A stretch of DNA of 64,000 nucleotides, from contig DPDV01000012.1 in NCBI GenBank assembly GCA_003534295.1, forward strand, positions 102,570-166,569, in the 5' to 3' direction. The translations under genes were made by a program, and so were the position numbers. The DNA is from Clostridiales bacterium. GTDB taxonomy: Bacteria > Bacillota > Clostridia > TANB77 > CAG-508. The notes under the pieces were generated by a model that did no database searches, was not told the origin of the DNA, and saw only the letters and a program-made list of their open reading frames with translations. Of the stretch, positions 27,790 to 37,836 are shown in pieces. Every line of letters begins with the position of its first letter. Positions within the stretch are counted from its first letter, which is position 1.

Positions 27790-29304
27790 TTATTTTTCAT
27801 CTGTATAATAATTTAAGTTTAAATCTTGGCCTCTATGCCATTTTCCTATAAAGTCTATTAATATACTGTTTTCTAATGAGTATGCTGGTGATATTGTGAC
27901 TTCTCCTTTTGAATTAACGCATCCCCATAATCCATCTTTTTTTACACTTGCATATCCAAATTCATTTTGTTCTGTTGCATCATCATATATATAGTCAACC
28001 ATTACTATACCATCTTTATTTACAAAACCATATTTCTTATCTTTTTTTGATAAAAATAATGTGTTACCTTTTAGTAATTCTATGTTAGATTTTTCCTCAA
28101 ATTTAAAATTATAATATTTATATTCATCGTTTATTCTAATCTTCATATATCCTAAATCTTTGTTAATTTCTGTTACAATTCCATTTAATTTAACATTAAA
28201 GTCTCTGTCTATTAAATCTGAATTAATATTTTCTTTTGAACCCTCGTAAAAATCTACATCACTTCTATATATCAAGTTATTATATACAAAATCCAATTTT
28301 GTTTGTCCTGCTACATTTACAATCCCATATTTGCCTTCTAGTTTAGCAATGTAGTTATCCGCATATGTAAATTTTATATCTTCATATTTAGTTTCTAACT
28401 TTGTATCTCCAGAAATTGTCATTATTCCATATTTTCCATTTTTCTGAATTACAACATTTTCTCCATTTATTGATTTTACATCATCAAATTTTTCTTCTAA
28501 ATATGAATTACCTGTTGTATCTACTATTTTCCATTTTCCATCTTGTTTTACTACAAATCTACCATTGCCATATATCTGTTTTACTTCATCATATTTAGCT
28601 TCTAGCGCAACTGATTTGTCCCAATTTATTACTCCATATTTTTCATTTTGCACTATAAATCCTTCTTCATATTTATTTCCTAGTTGTTTTATAGCTTTAT
28701 ATTGGTTTGGTATTACTATGTTTCCTATGTCATCAACTAATCCAAGCTTTCCATCTTTGTCTGTTATCAAGCTATTTTTTATTCCTTTTAATGTTGTAAT
28801 TGAGTTATACTCACATTTTAATAATTCATTTCCTTTATAATTTATCAATCCATATTTTCCATCTTTTTTTACTAACAAGACATCAGATTCATACCACAAA
28901 TTATTATTTTCATCATAATTTTCTAATGCTTGCACAGACTCATACCCTGTAAGTACTTCTTCTTTCTTATCATTTAACACTTTTGTTTTATATAAGCCCT
29001 TTTCATAATCTACATCATATGTACAAATAAATATGGCTTTTGATGGGTTTGGAATTATTATTGTTTCATCATATGTTGGTTCTATAACAGTAGTCCCTTT
29101 TGAATCTATTACTCCCCATTTATTATTAGTATATACTGCGAAATATTTTTGAACAACTGTCTTTTCCGCAGCTCCTTTATTTGATTTTAGTATCTTTCTT
29201 ATTCCTACAATAAACATTATAATTACTGCAAAAGCTATTATTACAGCAAATACTTTTTTCATGTTTAGTTTTCGTCCTCCACTATATCTTCTTCCTCTTT
29301 CCAT
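27790..29304 (-). CDS. WG-repeat protein with membrane anchor
   Basis: About 504 residues: basic start, one membrane helix (VFAVIIAFAVIIMFIVGI), then about nine WG-type repeats of the form KWGVIDSKG...EPTYDE or KYGLINYKG, which form small beta units. WG-repeat proteins are common surface or periplasmic proteins of Firmicutes with unknown roles. The start is uncertain: the in-frame TTG at 29325 and ATG at 29316 are too close to or upstream of the GAAAGGA, so the ATG at 29304 is chosen. Confidence 0.85.
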   Translation of the reverse strand: MERGRRYSGGRKLNMKKVFAVIIAFAVIIMFIVGIRKILKSNKGAAEKTVVQKYFAVYTNNKWGVIDSKGTTVIEPTYDETIIIPNPSKAIFICTYDVDYEKGLYKTKVLNDKKEEVLTGYESVQALENYDENNNLWYESDVLLVKKDGKYGLINYKGNELLKCEYNSITTLKGIKNSLITDKDGKLGLVDDIGNIVIPNQYKAIKQLGNKYEEGFIVQNEKYGVINWDKSVALEAKYDEVKQIYGNGRFVVKQDGKWKIVDTTGNSYLEEKFDDVKSINGENVVIQKNGKYGIMTISGDTKLETKYEDIKFTYADNYIAKLEGKYGIVNVAGQTKLDFVYNNLIYRSDVDFYEGSKENINSDLIDRDFNVKLNGIVTEINKDLGYMKIRINDEYKYYNFKFEEKSNIELLKGNTLFLSKKDKKYGFVNKDGIVMVDYIYDDATEQNEFGYASVKKDGLWGCVNSKGEVTISPAYSLENSILIDFIGKWHRGQDLNLNYYTDEK

Positions 29305-29404
29305 ATATTTTTTCATTCCTTTCAATATAGCTTTTTATACATATATAATATATCATACTTTTTTGTAGAAATATAGTATTTTTTTATTTTTTTTATTAGC
29401 AAAT

Positions 29405-29430
29405 AAACGGAACTATAAAAAGTCCCGTTT
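29405..29430 (-). terminator. Terminator of rpoBC
   Basis: 10-bp stem AAACGGAACT / AGTCCCGTTT with one G-U pair, just after the rpoC stop, followed by an AT-rich tail on the minus strand. Confidence 0.7.
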
Positions 29431-29436
29431 ACTTTA

Positions 29437-32400
29437 TTAATTATTGCATTCTTCTTCACAGTCACATTCTTCTTTTTCTGTGTCTATGTGTATATTTTTG
29501 TATTTGCTTAATCCTGTTCCAGCTGGAATTAATTTACCTATTATAACATTTTCTTTTAAGCCTATTAATTCATCTACCTTTCCTTTTACTGCAGCTTCTG
29601 TTAACACTCTAGTTGTTTCTTGGAAAGATGCTGCTGATAAAAAGCTCTCTGTTGCAAGTGATGCTTTTGTTATTCCTAATAGTACACGTTTATATGTGGC
29701 TGGTTTTTTACCTTCTGCTATCATTTTTTCGTTTTCTTCTTCTAGTTCATTTATATCCACTAGTGAACCTGCAAATAGTCCTGTATCCCCATTATCTTCA
29801 ACTCTAACTCTTTTTAGCATTTGTCTACCAATAACTTCAATATGTTTATCGTTAATATCAACACCTTGGTTTCTATAAACTTTTTGAACTTCTTGTACTA
29901 AGTATTTATGAACTCCATCAACACCATTTATTGCTAATATTTCATTTGGATTTATAGAACCCTCTGTTAATGGCATTCCTGCTTCTACTTCATCCCCGTC
30001 TTTTACACGTAATTTTGAGCCAAAAGGTATTGAATATGTTTTACTATCATCTTTGCTTGTGACAATAACTTCTTTTTTGCTTTTATCCTCTGAAATTTTT
30101 ACTTTACCAGAGATTTCTGTTACTATAGCTAATCCCTTTGGTTTTCTAGCTTCAAATAATTCCTCAACTCTAGGAAGACCCTGAGTGATATCTGCAACAC
30201 CTGCGACACCACCAGAGTGAATTGTTCTCATGGTTAACTGTGTTCCTGGTTCTCCGATAGATTGTGCAGCAATAATACCTACAGCCTCACCTATGTTTAC
30301 CTCTGCTCTTGAAGCTAATCCCATTCCATAACATTTGCGACATACACCATGTTTTGTTTTGCACTCTAATACTGTACGAACTTTAACTTTTGTTATTCCT
30401 GCTGTAACTATTTTTTCTGCTATTGCTTCTGTTATAAGCTCCTCGGTTGTTACTATTATTTCACCTGTTTCTGGATTCTTTATGTCTTCTAATGGATATC
30501 TTCCCAATAAGCGTTCTTCTAGTTTTTCTACTACTTGATTTCCGTCTTTAATGTCTGAAAGTTCCATTCCTTCTTTTGTTCCACAGTCATCTTCTCTTAC
30601 AATTATATCTTGTGCTACATCAACTAATCTTCTTGTTAAGTATCCTGAATCCGCAGTTCTTAAAGCTGTATCTGCTAAACCTTTTCTAGCACCGTGTGCT
30701 GAAATAAAGTACTCAAGAGCATCTAGCCCCTCTCTAAATGATGATGTTATTGGAATTTCAACTGTTTTACCTGTTGTACTTGCCATAAGTCCACGCATAC
30801 CTGCTATTTGTCTTAATTGGTTTATGTTACCTCTGGCTCCTGATTGTGACATCATATATACTGGGTTTAATTCTTCAAAATTACTCTTCATTGCTTCTGT
30901 AACTTCATCTGTTGCTTTTTCCCATATTTTAATTACAGATTGATATCTTTCTTCGTCAGTAATTAAACCACGTTTATATTGTTTTAATACGTCATTTACT
31001 TTTTCGTTTGCACTAGCTAATATTTGTTTTTTAGCTTCTGGAACTTTTACATCATCAACAGAAACTGTAATAGCACCTATTGTTGAATATTTATATCCTG
31101 TTGCCTTAATATAATCTAGTAGTTCTGCTGTTGCATCTAATCCATGTTTGTTTATTGATTTTGCAATTATTTTTCCTAAATTTTTCTTAATAACTGGGAA
31201 GTCTATTTCTAATTGGAACTCATTTTCCGGGTTTGTTCTATCTACAAAACCTAAATCCTGTGGAATTCCTTGGTTATATATAATTCTACCAACTGTTGTT
31301 TCTATTATTTTATGTTTTTCAACTCCATCTACTACTTTGCTCATTCTTACATGAATTTTAGCATGCAAACCTAAATCTTTGTTTACATTTGCAATAATTG
31401 CCTCTTCTGGAGAAGAAAAATACATTCCTTCGCCTTCTTCACCTTCTACAATCATTGTTAAATAGTAGCTTCCTAAAATCATATCTTGTGTAGGAACAGT
31501 TACTGGTTTACCATCTTGTGGTTTTAACAAGTTATTTACAGATAGCATTAAAAATCTTGCTTCTGCTTGTGCTTCTGGTGATAATGGGATATGTATAGCC
31601 ATTTGGTCACCGTCAAAATCCGCATTAAAAGCTGTACATACTAATGGATGTAATTTTATAGCTCTTCCTTCTACTAAAACTGGCTCAAATGCTTGAATTC
31701 CCAATCTATGTAGTGTAGGCGCACGGTTTAATAATACAGGATGGTCTTTTATAACCTCTTCCAATATGTCCCATACTTCTGGCCTTAGTCTTTCTACCAT
31801 TCTCTTTGCATTTTTAATATTGTGAGCTATTCCACGTCCAACTAATTCTTTCATTACAAATGGTTTAAATAATTCTACCGCCATTTCTTTTGGAACACCA
31901 CATTGATATATTTTAAGTTCTGGTCCAACAACTATAACTGAACGTCCTGAATAATCAACACGCTTTCCTAATAAGTTTTGACGGAAACGTCCTTGTTTTC
32001 CCTTAAGCATATCTGATAATGATTTCAAAGGTCTTCCACCCGCACCTGTTACTGGTCTTCCTCTTCTACTATTGTCTATTAAAGCATCTACAGATTCTTG
32101 TAACATTCTTTTTTCGTTTCTTACAATTATTTCTGGTGCTCCTAACTCTAGTAGCCTTTTTAATCTGTTATTTCTATTTATAACTCTTCTGTATAAGTCA
32201 TTTAAGTCTGATGTTGCAAATCTACCACCGTCTAATTGAACCATAGGTCTTAAATCTGGTGGAATTACAGGTACAACATTCATAACCATCCATTCAGGTT
32301 TATTTTCTGATAGTCTAAATGCTTCCACAGTATCTAATCTTTTTATTAGTTTTGCCTTTTTCTGCTCGCTTGCTTTTTCTAATTCTTTTTTTAGTTTTTC

Positions 32401-32967
32401 AGATAGTTTTTCTATGTCTATTTCTTCTAGCAATTTTCTTATTGCTTCTGCTCCCATTTCTGCTTTAAAAGAGCCTTTTCCATATTTTTCTTCTGCTTCG
32501 TGATATTCTTTTTCTGATAATACTTGTGTTTTTGTTAGTGAAGATGTTCCTTTATCTGTAACAATATATGAAGCAAAATATATAACTTTTTCTAGGTTTC
32601 TTGGAGAAACATCTAGTAATAAAGCTATTCTACTTGGAATTCCTTTAAAATACCAAATGTGAGCTACTGGTGCTGCAAGTTCAATATGTCCCATTCTTTC
32701 ACGTCTTACTTTAGATTTTGTTACTTCTACACCACATCTGTCACAAACAATTCCTTTATACCTTACTCTTTTATATTTACCACAATGGCATTCCCAGTCT
32801 TTTGTAGGTCCAAATATTCTTTCACAAAAAAGTCCATCTTTTTCTGGTTTTAATGTTCTATAATTAATAGTCTCTGGTTTTTTTACTTCTCCTTTTGACC
32901 ACTCTCTTACTCTTTCGTCTGATGCAATACCTATTTTAATTTTATCGAAAATTTCTAGTTCATCCAC
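29437..32967 (-). CDS. rpoC: RNA polymerase subunit beta'
   Basis: 1176 residues. N-terminal zinc site C-x-C-x6-CGKYKRVRYKG...CDRCGVEV, the catalytic NADFDGDQMA with three magnesium-binding Asp, the bridge-helix region (REGLDALEYFISAHGARKGLADTALRTADSGYLTRRLVDVAQD), a second zinc cluster (C...CRKCYG), and a Glu/Cys-rich tail EEECDCEEECNN. It follows rpoB with a 118-nt gap that holds a long hairpin. Confidence 0.99.
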   Translation of the reverse strand: MDELEIFDKIKIGIASDERVREWSKGEVKKPETINYRTLKPEKDGLFCERIFGPTKDWECHCGKYKRVRYKGIVCDRCGVEVTKSKVRRERMGHIELAAPVAHIWYFKGIPSRIALLLDVSPRNLEKVIYFASYIVTDKGTSSLTKTQVLSEKEYHEAEEKYGKGSFKAEMGAEAIRKLLEEIDIEKLSEKLKKELEKASEQKKAKLIKRLDTVEAFRLSENKPEWMVMNVVPVIPPDLRPMVQLDGGRFATSDLNDLYRRVINRNNRLKRLLELGAPEIIVRNEKRMLQESVDALIDNSRRGRPVTGAGGRPLKSLSDMLKGKQGRFRQNLLGKRVDYSGRSVIVVGPELKIYQCGVPKEMAVELFKPFVMKELVGRGIAHNIKNAKRMVERLRPEVWDILEEVIKDHPVLLNRAPTLHRLGIQAFEPVLVEGRAIKLHPLVCTAFNADFDGDQMAIHIPLSPEAQAEARFLMLSVNNLLKPQDGKPVTVPTQDMILGSYYLTMIVEGEEGEGMYFSSPEEAIIANVNKDLGLHAKIHVRMSKVVDGVEKHKIIETTVGRIIYNQGIPQDLGFVDRTNPENEFQLEIDFPVIKKNLGKIIAKSINKHGLDATAELLDYIKATGYKYSTIGAITVSVDDVKVPEAKKQILASANEKVNDVLKQYKRGLITDEERYQSVIKIWEKATDEVTEAMKSNFEELNPVYMMSQSGARGNINQLRQIAGMRGLMASTTGKTVEIPITSSFREGLDALEYFISAHGARKGLADTALRTADSGYLTRRLVDVAQDIIVREDDCGTKEGMELSDIKDGNQVVEKLEERLLGRYPLEDIKNPETGEIIVTTEELITEAIAEKIVTAGITKVKVRTVLECKTKHGVCRKCYGMGLASRAEVNIGEAVGIIAAQSIGEPGTQLTMRTIHSGGVAGVADITQGLPRVEELFEARKPKGLAIVTEISGKVKISEDKSKKEVIVTSKDDSKTYSIPFGSKLRVKDGDEVEAGMPLTEGSINPNEILAINGVDGVHKYLVQEVQKVYRNQGVDINDKHIEVIGRQMLKRVRVEDNGDTGLFAGSLVDINELEEENEKMIAEGKKPATYKRVLLGITKASLATESFLSAASFQETTRVLTEAAVKGKVDELIGLKENVIIGKLIPAGTGLSKYKNIHIDTEKEECDCEEECNN

Positions 32968-33000
32968 TGCTTTTAGCCCCCTTGACTTCTATTTTCTCTT

Positions 33001-33073
33001 GTTTCTTAAGGATTTTTACTCAATACACTGCTGTGCAATTCCCTTTTGTCTGCGTAAAAATCCTTTTTGAAAC
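33001..33073 (-). other. Long inverted repeat in the rpoB-rpoC gap
   Basis: AAGGATTTTTAC (33008-33019) pairs with GTAAAAATCCTT (33054-33065), extended outward by GTTTC (33001-33005) with GAAAC (33069-33073). The loop contains a small CAC/GTG hairpin. No U-run follows, so it is not an intrinsic terminator; an RNA processing or stability element is possible. Confidence 0.6.
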
Positions 33074-33085
33074 TATTTAATTATT

Positions 33086-36000
33086 TTACTCGTCTAGCAT
33101 ATCTTGGTCTTCTAGCAAATTCTCTTTGCCTAAGTCTGTATCATCTATTAGTATTTCGTCCTCATCTAGCATTCCGTCTATGTCGTCTAATAGCATATCT
33201 TCCCCAAGTTCTTCTCCGTCTTCTTCTATATATCCATCATTTAAGTCATTTTCATCTACAGCATCTTCTTTTCCAGAATCAAAATTAAAATCTATGCCGT
33301 CTTCTATATTCTCTTTTAATTCTAATTCCTTGTTATCTTCTGAGTATAGCTTTATGTCTAATCCTAAACTTTGAAGTTCTTTTATTAATACCTTAAATCC
33401 TTCTGGTACTCCTGGTTCTGGAACATTTTCTCCTTTTACAATAGCCTCATATGTTTTTACACGTCCAACTACATCATCTGATTTTGTTGTTAGCATTTCT
33501 TGCAATGTATAAGCTGCACCATATGCCTCTAATGCCCAAACTTCCATCTCTCCAAAACGTTGTCCACCAAACTGTGCCTTACCTCCTAATGGTTGTTGAG
33601 TAATAACTGAATAAGGTCCTGTTGAACGAGCATGTATTTTGTCATCTACTAAATGGTGAAGTTTAAGCATATACATAACACCTACTGTAATTGGGTGGTC
33701 AAAAGCTTCTCCTGTTCTTCCATCATATAGTATTGTTTTACCATCTTCTGATAATCCCGCTTTTTTTAATAGTTCTCTTATTTCTTCATCTGTTGCTCCA
33801 TCAAATACTGGTGTTGCAACTTTCCAGCCCAATGCTTTTGCTGCCATTCCCAAATGTACTTCCAATACTTGACCTAAGTTCATACGAGAAGGTACACCTA
33901 ATGGGTTTAAAACTATATCTACTGGTGTTCCGTCTGGCAAGAATGGCATATCTTCTTCTGGAAGTATACGAGAAATAACACCTTTATTTCCGTGACGTCC
34001 TGCCATTTTATCTCCAACAGATATTTTTCTTTTTGTAGCTATATAACATCTTATTATTTGATTTACGCCAGGTCCTAATTCGTCTGAATTTTCTCTTGTA
34101 AATATTTTTATATCGACTATTGTTCCTGCTTCGCCATGTGGTACACGTAATGAAGTATCTCTTACTTCTCTAGCTTTTTCTCCAAATATAGCTCTTAACA
34201 ATCTTTCTTCTGCTGTAAGCTCTGTTTCGCCTTTTGGAGTTACTTTACCTACTAATATATCTCCTGGTCTTACTTCTGCACCTATTCTTATAATTCCATT
34301 TTCGTCTAAGTCTTTTAGGCTATCATCTCCAACGTTTGGAATGTCTCTTGTAATTTCCTCTGGTCCTAATTTTGTGTCACGACATTCACAATCATATTCT
34401 TCTATATGAATAGATGTATATACGTCTTCTTTTACCAATCTTTCATTAATTAATACAGCATCCTCGTAATTGTAGCCTTCCCAAGTTGTAAATGCTATTA
34501 AAACATTTTTTCCAAGCGCCATTTCGCCATTTTTTGTAGATGGTCCATCTGCTATTAGATCTCCAGCCTTAACTTTTTCTCCCTTTACTACAACTGGTCT
34601 TTGGTTAATACATGTTCCACCATTTGTTCTTTTGAATTTTCTTAAATGGTATGTATCTATTTCATCTTTTTTATTTCTAATTCTTATTTCATCACCAGTT
34701 ACTTTTTCAACTATTCCATCAGATTTTGCAAGTACTGTAATACCAGAATCTCTTGCTGCTCTGTATTCTATACCTGTTCCAACTATTGGCGATTCTGCTG
34801 TAAGTAATGGAACCGCTTGACGTTGCATGTTTGATCCCATTAGAGAACGCTTAACATCATCATGCTCTAAGAAAGGAATCATTGCAGCCGCAACAGAAAC
34901 AAGTTGTTTTGGCGATACATCAACAAAATTAACCTTATCTTTATCTGCAACTGTTATTTCTTCTCTATGTCTTACTCTAATTCTGTCATTTATAAATTTT
35001 CCTTCTTCATCAACAGGTTCAGAAGCTTGTGCAATTATATATTTATCTTCTTCATCTGCTGACATATACATAATTTCATCTGTAACTTTTCCGTCAACCA
35101 CTTTTCTGTATGGTGTTTCTACAAATCCATATTCATTTATAATTGCAAATGAAGAAAGCGCAGATATTAATCCAATGTTTGGTCCTTCTGGTGATTCTAC
35201 AGGGCAAAGTCTTCCATAATGTGTATAGTGAATATCACGAACTTCAAATCCTGCTCTTTCTCTTGAAAGACCCCCAGGGCCTAATGCAGATATTCTTCTT
35301 TTATGTGTTAGCTCAGATAATGGGTTTGTTTGGTCCATAAATTGTGATAATTGTGAACTTCCAAAGAACTCTTTTATTGATGATGTTATTGGTTTTGTAT
35401 TTATTAATGTTTGTGGAGTAATAACATCTAAATCTTGTATTGTCATTCTTTCTCTTACTACTCTTTCTAATCTAGTAAGTCCAATTCTAAATTGATTTTG
35501 TAATAATTCTCCAACACATCTAATACGTCTATTTCCTAAATGGTCAATATCATCAACATTTCCTAAGCCATTATCTAGATTTAATAAGTAGCTTATTGAT
35601 GCAATCATATCTTCATTGGTTATATGTCTTGGAATTAATTCTTCAATTCTTTCTTTTATAACATCATGCAATTTATCTTCTGGTGTTGTATCTATTATTG
35701 ATTTTAATACTTCATAATTCACATATTCTTTAATATGTAGGTCAGACAAATCCACATTTGGTAAAACTTTGTGGATATTTACTGTTCCATTTCCTATAAT
35801 TCTTACTCTTCTATCATCAACTTTTACGTCTACAATATTTATACCCAAATTTCTAATATTTTCTGCTACTTCTTCTGAAATCACAGAATCTTTTTCTACT
35901 AAAACTTCTCCTGTTTCAGAATCTACAATATCTTCAAATGCAACTTTGCCTGTTATTCTAGTTGATAAACTTAATTTTTTATTAAATTTATATCTTCCAA

Positions 36001-36805
36001 CTTTTGCTAAGTCATATCTTCTGTCATCAAAGAATAAACCATTAAACAAATTCCTTGCAGCATCAACTGTTGGAAGTTCTCCTGGTCTTAATTTTTTATA
36101 TATTTCTATTAAAGCTTCGTCTGGTGTTTTAACTGTATCTTTTTGTATAGTAGCTGTAATTTTTGGTTCTTCGCCAAATAAAGCAATTATTTGCTCATCT
36201 GTTGCAATTCCAATCGCTCTTAATAATGATGTAACTGGCAATTTTCTAGTTCTATCAACTCTTACATAGAAAACGTCATTTCCATCTGTTTCATATTCTA
36301 GCCAAGCTCCTCTTATAGGCATTACTGTTGAAGTATAAATTCTTTTACCTGTTTTAGGGTCGAATTCTTTTGCATAATAGCATCCTGGTGAACGTACTAA
36401 TTGGCTAACTACAACTCTTTCTGCTCCATTAATAACAAAAGTACCACTGTCTGTCATAAGTGGGAAATCTCCAAGGTAAATCTCTTGTTCTTTAATTTCT
36501 CCTGTTTCACGATTTATTAATCTTACTTTTACATGCAATCTTGTTGCATATGTAGCATCTCTTTCTTTTGCTTCTTCTAGTGTGTATTTTGTCTTTTCTT
36601 CCATATAGTAATCTAAAAATTCAAGAACTAAATTTCCAGAATAGTCAACTATGGGTGAAATATCTTTTAGTATTTCTCCTAGTCCTTCTTCTACAAACCA
36701 GTCATATGAATCTTTTTGTACCTTGATAAGATTTGGCATTTCTATAGAATCATCTATTTTTGCAAAAGTCTTACGAGTACATTTTTCATATTTGATGTCT
36801 TTCAT
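33086..36805 (-). CDS. rpoB: RNA polymerase subunit beta
   Basis: 1239 residues from the ATG at 36805 (7 nt after GAGGTG; the in-frame TTG at 36808 is less likely). The rifampicin region is visible (FFGSSQLSQFMDQTNPLSELTHKRRISALGPGGLSRERAGFEVRD), as are EGPNIGLI, KMAGRHGNKGVIS and GGKAQFGGQRFGEMEVWALEAYGAA. The last 83 residues form a strongly acidic tail with repeated DED, DDID and EDE. No rplJ-rplL genes precede it, so rpoBC is a separate unit with its own promoter. Confidence 0.99.
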   Translation of the reverse strand: MKDIKYEKCTRKTFAKIDDSIEMPNLIKVQKDSYDWFVEEGLGEILKDISPIVDYSGNLVLEFLDYYMEEKTKYTLEEAKERDATYATRLHVKVRLINRETGEIKEQEIYLGDFPLMTDSGTFVINGAERVVVSQLVRSPGCYYAKEFDPKTGKRIYTSTVMPIRGAWLEYETDGNDVFYVRVDRTRKLPVTSLLRAIGIATDEQIIALFGEEPKITATIQKDTVKTPDEALIEIYKKLRPGELPTVDAARNLFNGLFFDDRRYDLAKVGRYKFNKKLSLSTRITGKVAFEDIVDSETGEVLVEKDSVISEEVAENIRNLGINIVDVKVDDRRVRIIGNGTVNIHKVLPNVDLSDLHIKEYVNYEVLKSIIDTTPEDKLHDVIKERIEELIPRHITNEDMIASISYLLNLDNGLGNVDDIDHLGNRRIRCVGELLQNQFRIGLTRLERVVRERMTIQDLDVITPQTLINTKPITSSIKEFFGSSQLSQFMDQTNPLSELTHKRRISALGPGGLSRERAGFEVRDIHYTHYGRLCPVESPEGPNIGLISALSSFAIINEYGFVETPYRKVVDGKVTDEIMYMSADEEDKYIIAQASEPVDEEGKFINDRIRVRHREEITVADKDKVNFVDVSPKQLVSVAAAMIPFLEHDDVKRSLMGSNMQRQAVPLLTAESPIVGTGIEYRAARDSGITVLAKSDGIVEKVTGDEIRIRNKKDEIDTYHLRKFKRTNGGTCINQRPVVVKGEKVKAGDLIADGPSTKNGEMALGKNVLIAFTTWEGYNYEDAVLINERLVKEDVYTSIHIEEYDCECRDTKLGPEEITRDIPNVGDDSLKDLDENGIIRIGAEVRPGDILVGKVTPKGETELTAEERLLRAIFGEKAREVRDTSLRVPHGEAGTIVDIKIFTRENSDELGPGVNQIIRCYIATKRKISVGDKMAGRHGNKGVISRILPEEDMPFLPDGTPVDIVLNPLGVPSRMNLGQVLEVHLGMAAKALGWKVATPVFDGATDEEIRELLKKAGLSEDGKTILYDGRTGEAFDHPITVGVMYMLKLHHLVDDKIHARSTGPYSVITQQPLGGKAQFGGQRFGEMEVWALEAYGAAYTLQEMLTTKSDDVVGRVKTYEAIVKGENVPEPGVPEGFKVLIKELQSLGLDIKLYSEDNKELELKENIEDGIDFNFDSGKEDAVDENDLNDGYIEEDGEELGEDMLLDDIDGMLDEDEILIDDTDLGKENLLEDQDMLDE

Positions 36806-37124
36806 CAAAAATCACCTCTAAAAAATATTAAGCAGAAAAATATATATCAAATCATTCAAAAGTCCTTCTTGTCTTCCTAAAGACATTTGCAATAACACAA
36901 ACTTCCTGCTCTCCAAGTTCTATTATTTGCAAATATTTTTAAGAGCAATTCCTCTTTTAAACAATTTACATAACTATGAAATTTAACAACAAAAAAACTA
37001 TTGACAAATATTACGTTTTGTCAATTTTCTTGTTGTTTGTTAATTTTCTTTTAAAAACACGTTTTCTATTTTTACCACCCTTGTTTCTAAATAGAATTAA
37101 TGTCTCTCCATATTAACACATCTA
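36806..37124 (-). promoter_or_regulatory. Long structured 5' leader of rpoBC
   Basis: From the predicted start of transcription near 37124 to rpoB is about 316 nt without a reading frame. It holds several hairpins in series: 36985-37038, AAGAG/CTCTT near 36941-36956, 36886-36933 (TTTGCAA arms) and TGTCTT/AAGACA at 36870-36885. This suggests regulation at RNA level; the ligand or protein is unknown. Confidence 0.55.
36985..37038 (-). terminator. Attenuator-like hairpin in the rpoBC leader
   Basis: On the minus strand TTGACAAA and TTTGTCAA pair (37024-37017 with 37008-37001) and are followed by TAG and seven T, the shape of an intrinsic terminator. AACAAC and GTTGTT arms further out extend the stem. 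It lies about 100 nt into the leader. Confidence 0.5.
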
Positions 37125-37130
37125 TAATCT

Positions 37131-37160
37131 AGTATACCCCATTCTAACGCAACTTGTCAA
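37131..37160 (-). promoter_or_regulatory. Promoter of rpoBC
   Basis: Minus strand TTGACA (37160-37155), 18-nt spacer, TATACT (37136-37131), just after the stop codon of the export-protein gene. Confidence 0.65.
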
Positions 37161-37187
37161 TAGTTTCCATTTTATATTTTTAATTTT

Positions 37188-37682
37188 TTATGCACCTAAA
37201 ATTGCACCTGCAGCGCCAAAAACTCCCGCTGACGCCAACCCCATTATTATTCCTGCCAAAATAACTCCTGCCATTACTGCTATACTACTTTTTTTAAAAT
37301 CCATGTCTAGTAAGCTGGCTGCAAGAGTACCCGTCCAAGCTCCTGTACCTGGCAAAGGAATACCAACAAAAATAAATAATGCCCAGTATAGACCACGTCC
37401 TGCTTTTTCCTGAAGTTTTTTTCCACCTTTTTCTCCTTTTTCTAGGCAAAACTTAAAAAACTTTCCTATAAACTTTTTATCTGCTCCCCATACCAACACT
37501 TTTCTTGCAAAGAAAAATATAACTGGAACAGGTAACATATTTCCAATAATACAAATTAAATACAGTGGCAATATATCAATAGGGCCTCCCCATAAATTGC
37601 TAAGACCAATTGGTACAGAGCCTCTTAATTCTATAAGTGGTATCATTGAAATTAAAAATACTAAAAAATATTTTTTAATCAT
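37188..37682 (-). CDS. Small multidrug export family membrane protein (COG2426)
   Basis: 164 residues from the ATG at 37682, which has GGAG 7 nt upstream; the frame is open further upstream, but that extension lacks a binding site. Four to five membrane helices, with IPLIELRGSVPIGL at the start, PVPVIFFFARKVL, GIPLPGTGAWTGTLAA and GVILAGIIMGLASAG, which are the family hallmarks. Transport substrate is unknown. Confidence 0.88.
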   Translation of the reverse strand: MIKKYFLVFLISMIPLIELRGSVPIGLSNLWGGPIDILPLYLICIIGNMLPVPVIFFFARKVLVWGADKKFIGKFFKFCLEKGEKGGKKLQEKAGRGLYWALFIFVGIPLPGTGAWTGTLAASLLDMDFKKSSIAVMAGVILAGIIMGLASAGVFGAAGAILGA

Positions 37683-37802
37683 AATCAAACTCCATAATAA
37701 AATATTAACTGGGTAATATTTTATTATATAAACGTATAAATGTAAATAGTTTTTTATCAAATGCAAATTGTTATATATAGCAAATGATTACACATATTTT
37801 TA

Positions 37803-37834
37803 AAATAGAGGATAACCTAAGTCATCCTCTATTT
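37803..37834. terminator. Terminator of the adhesin gene
   Basis: 11-bp stem AAATAGAGGAT / ATCCTCTATTT, 10-nt loop, T-run on each side. Confidence 0.85.
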
Positions 37835-37836
37835 TT

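Noticed and set aside
33126..36269. Many plus-strand open frames opposite rpoB and rpoC
   Set aside because: They mirror the codon pattern of the real genes, lack binding sites and have no recognisable content.
37683..37766. 28-residue upstream extension of the small export protein
   Set aside because: The ATG at 37682 has GGAG at 7 nt and starts the family-typical first helix.
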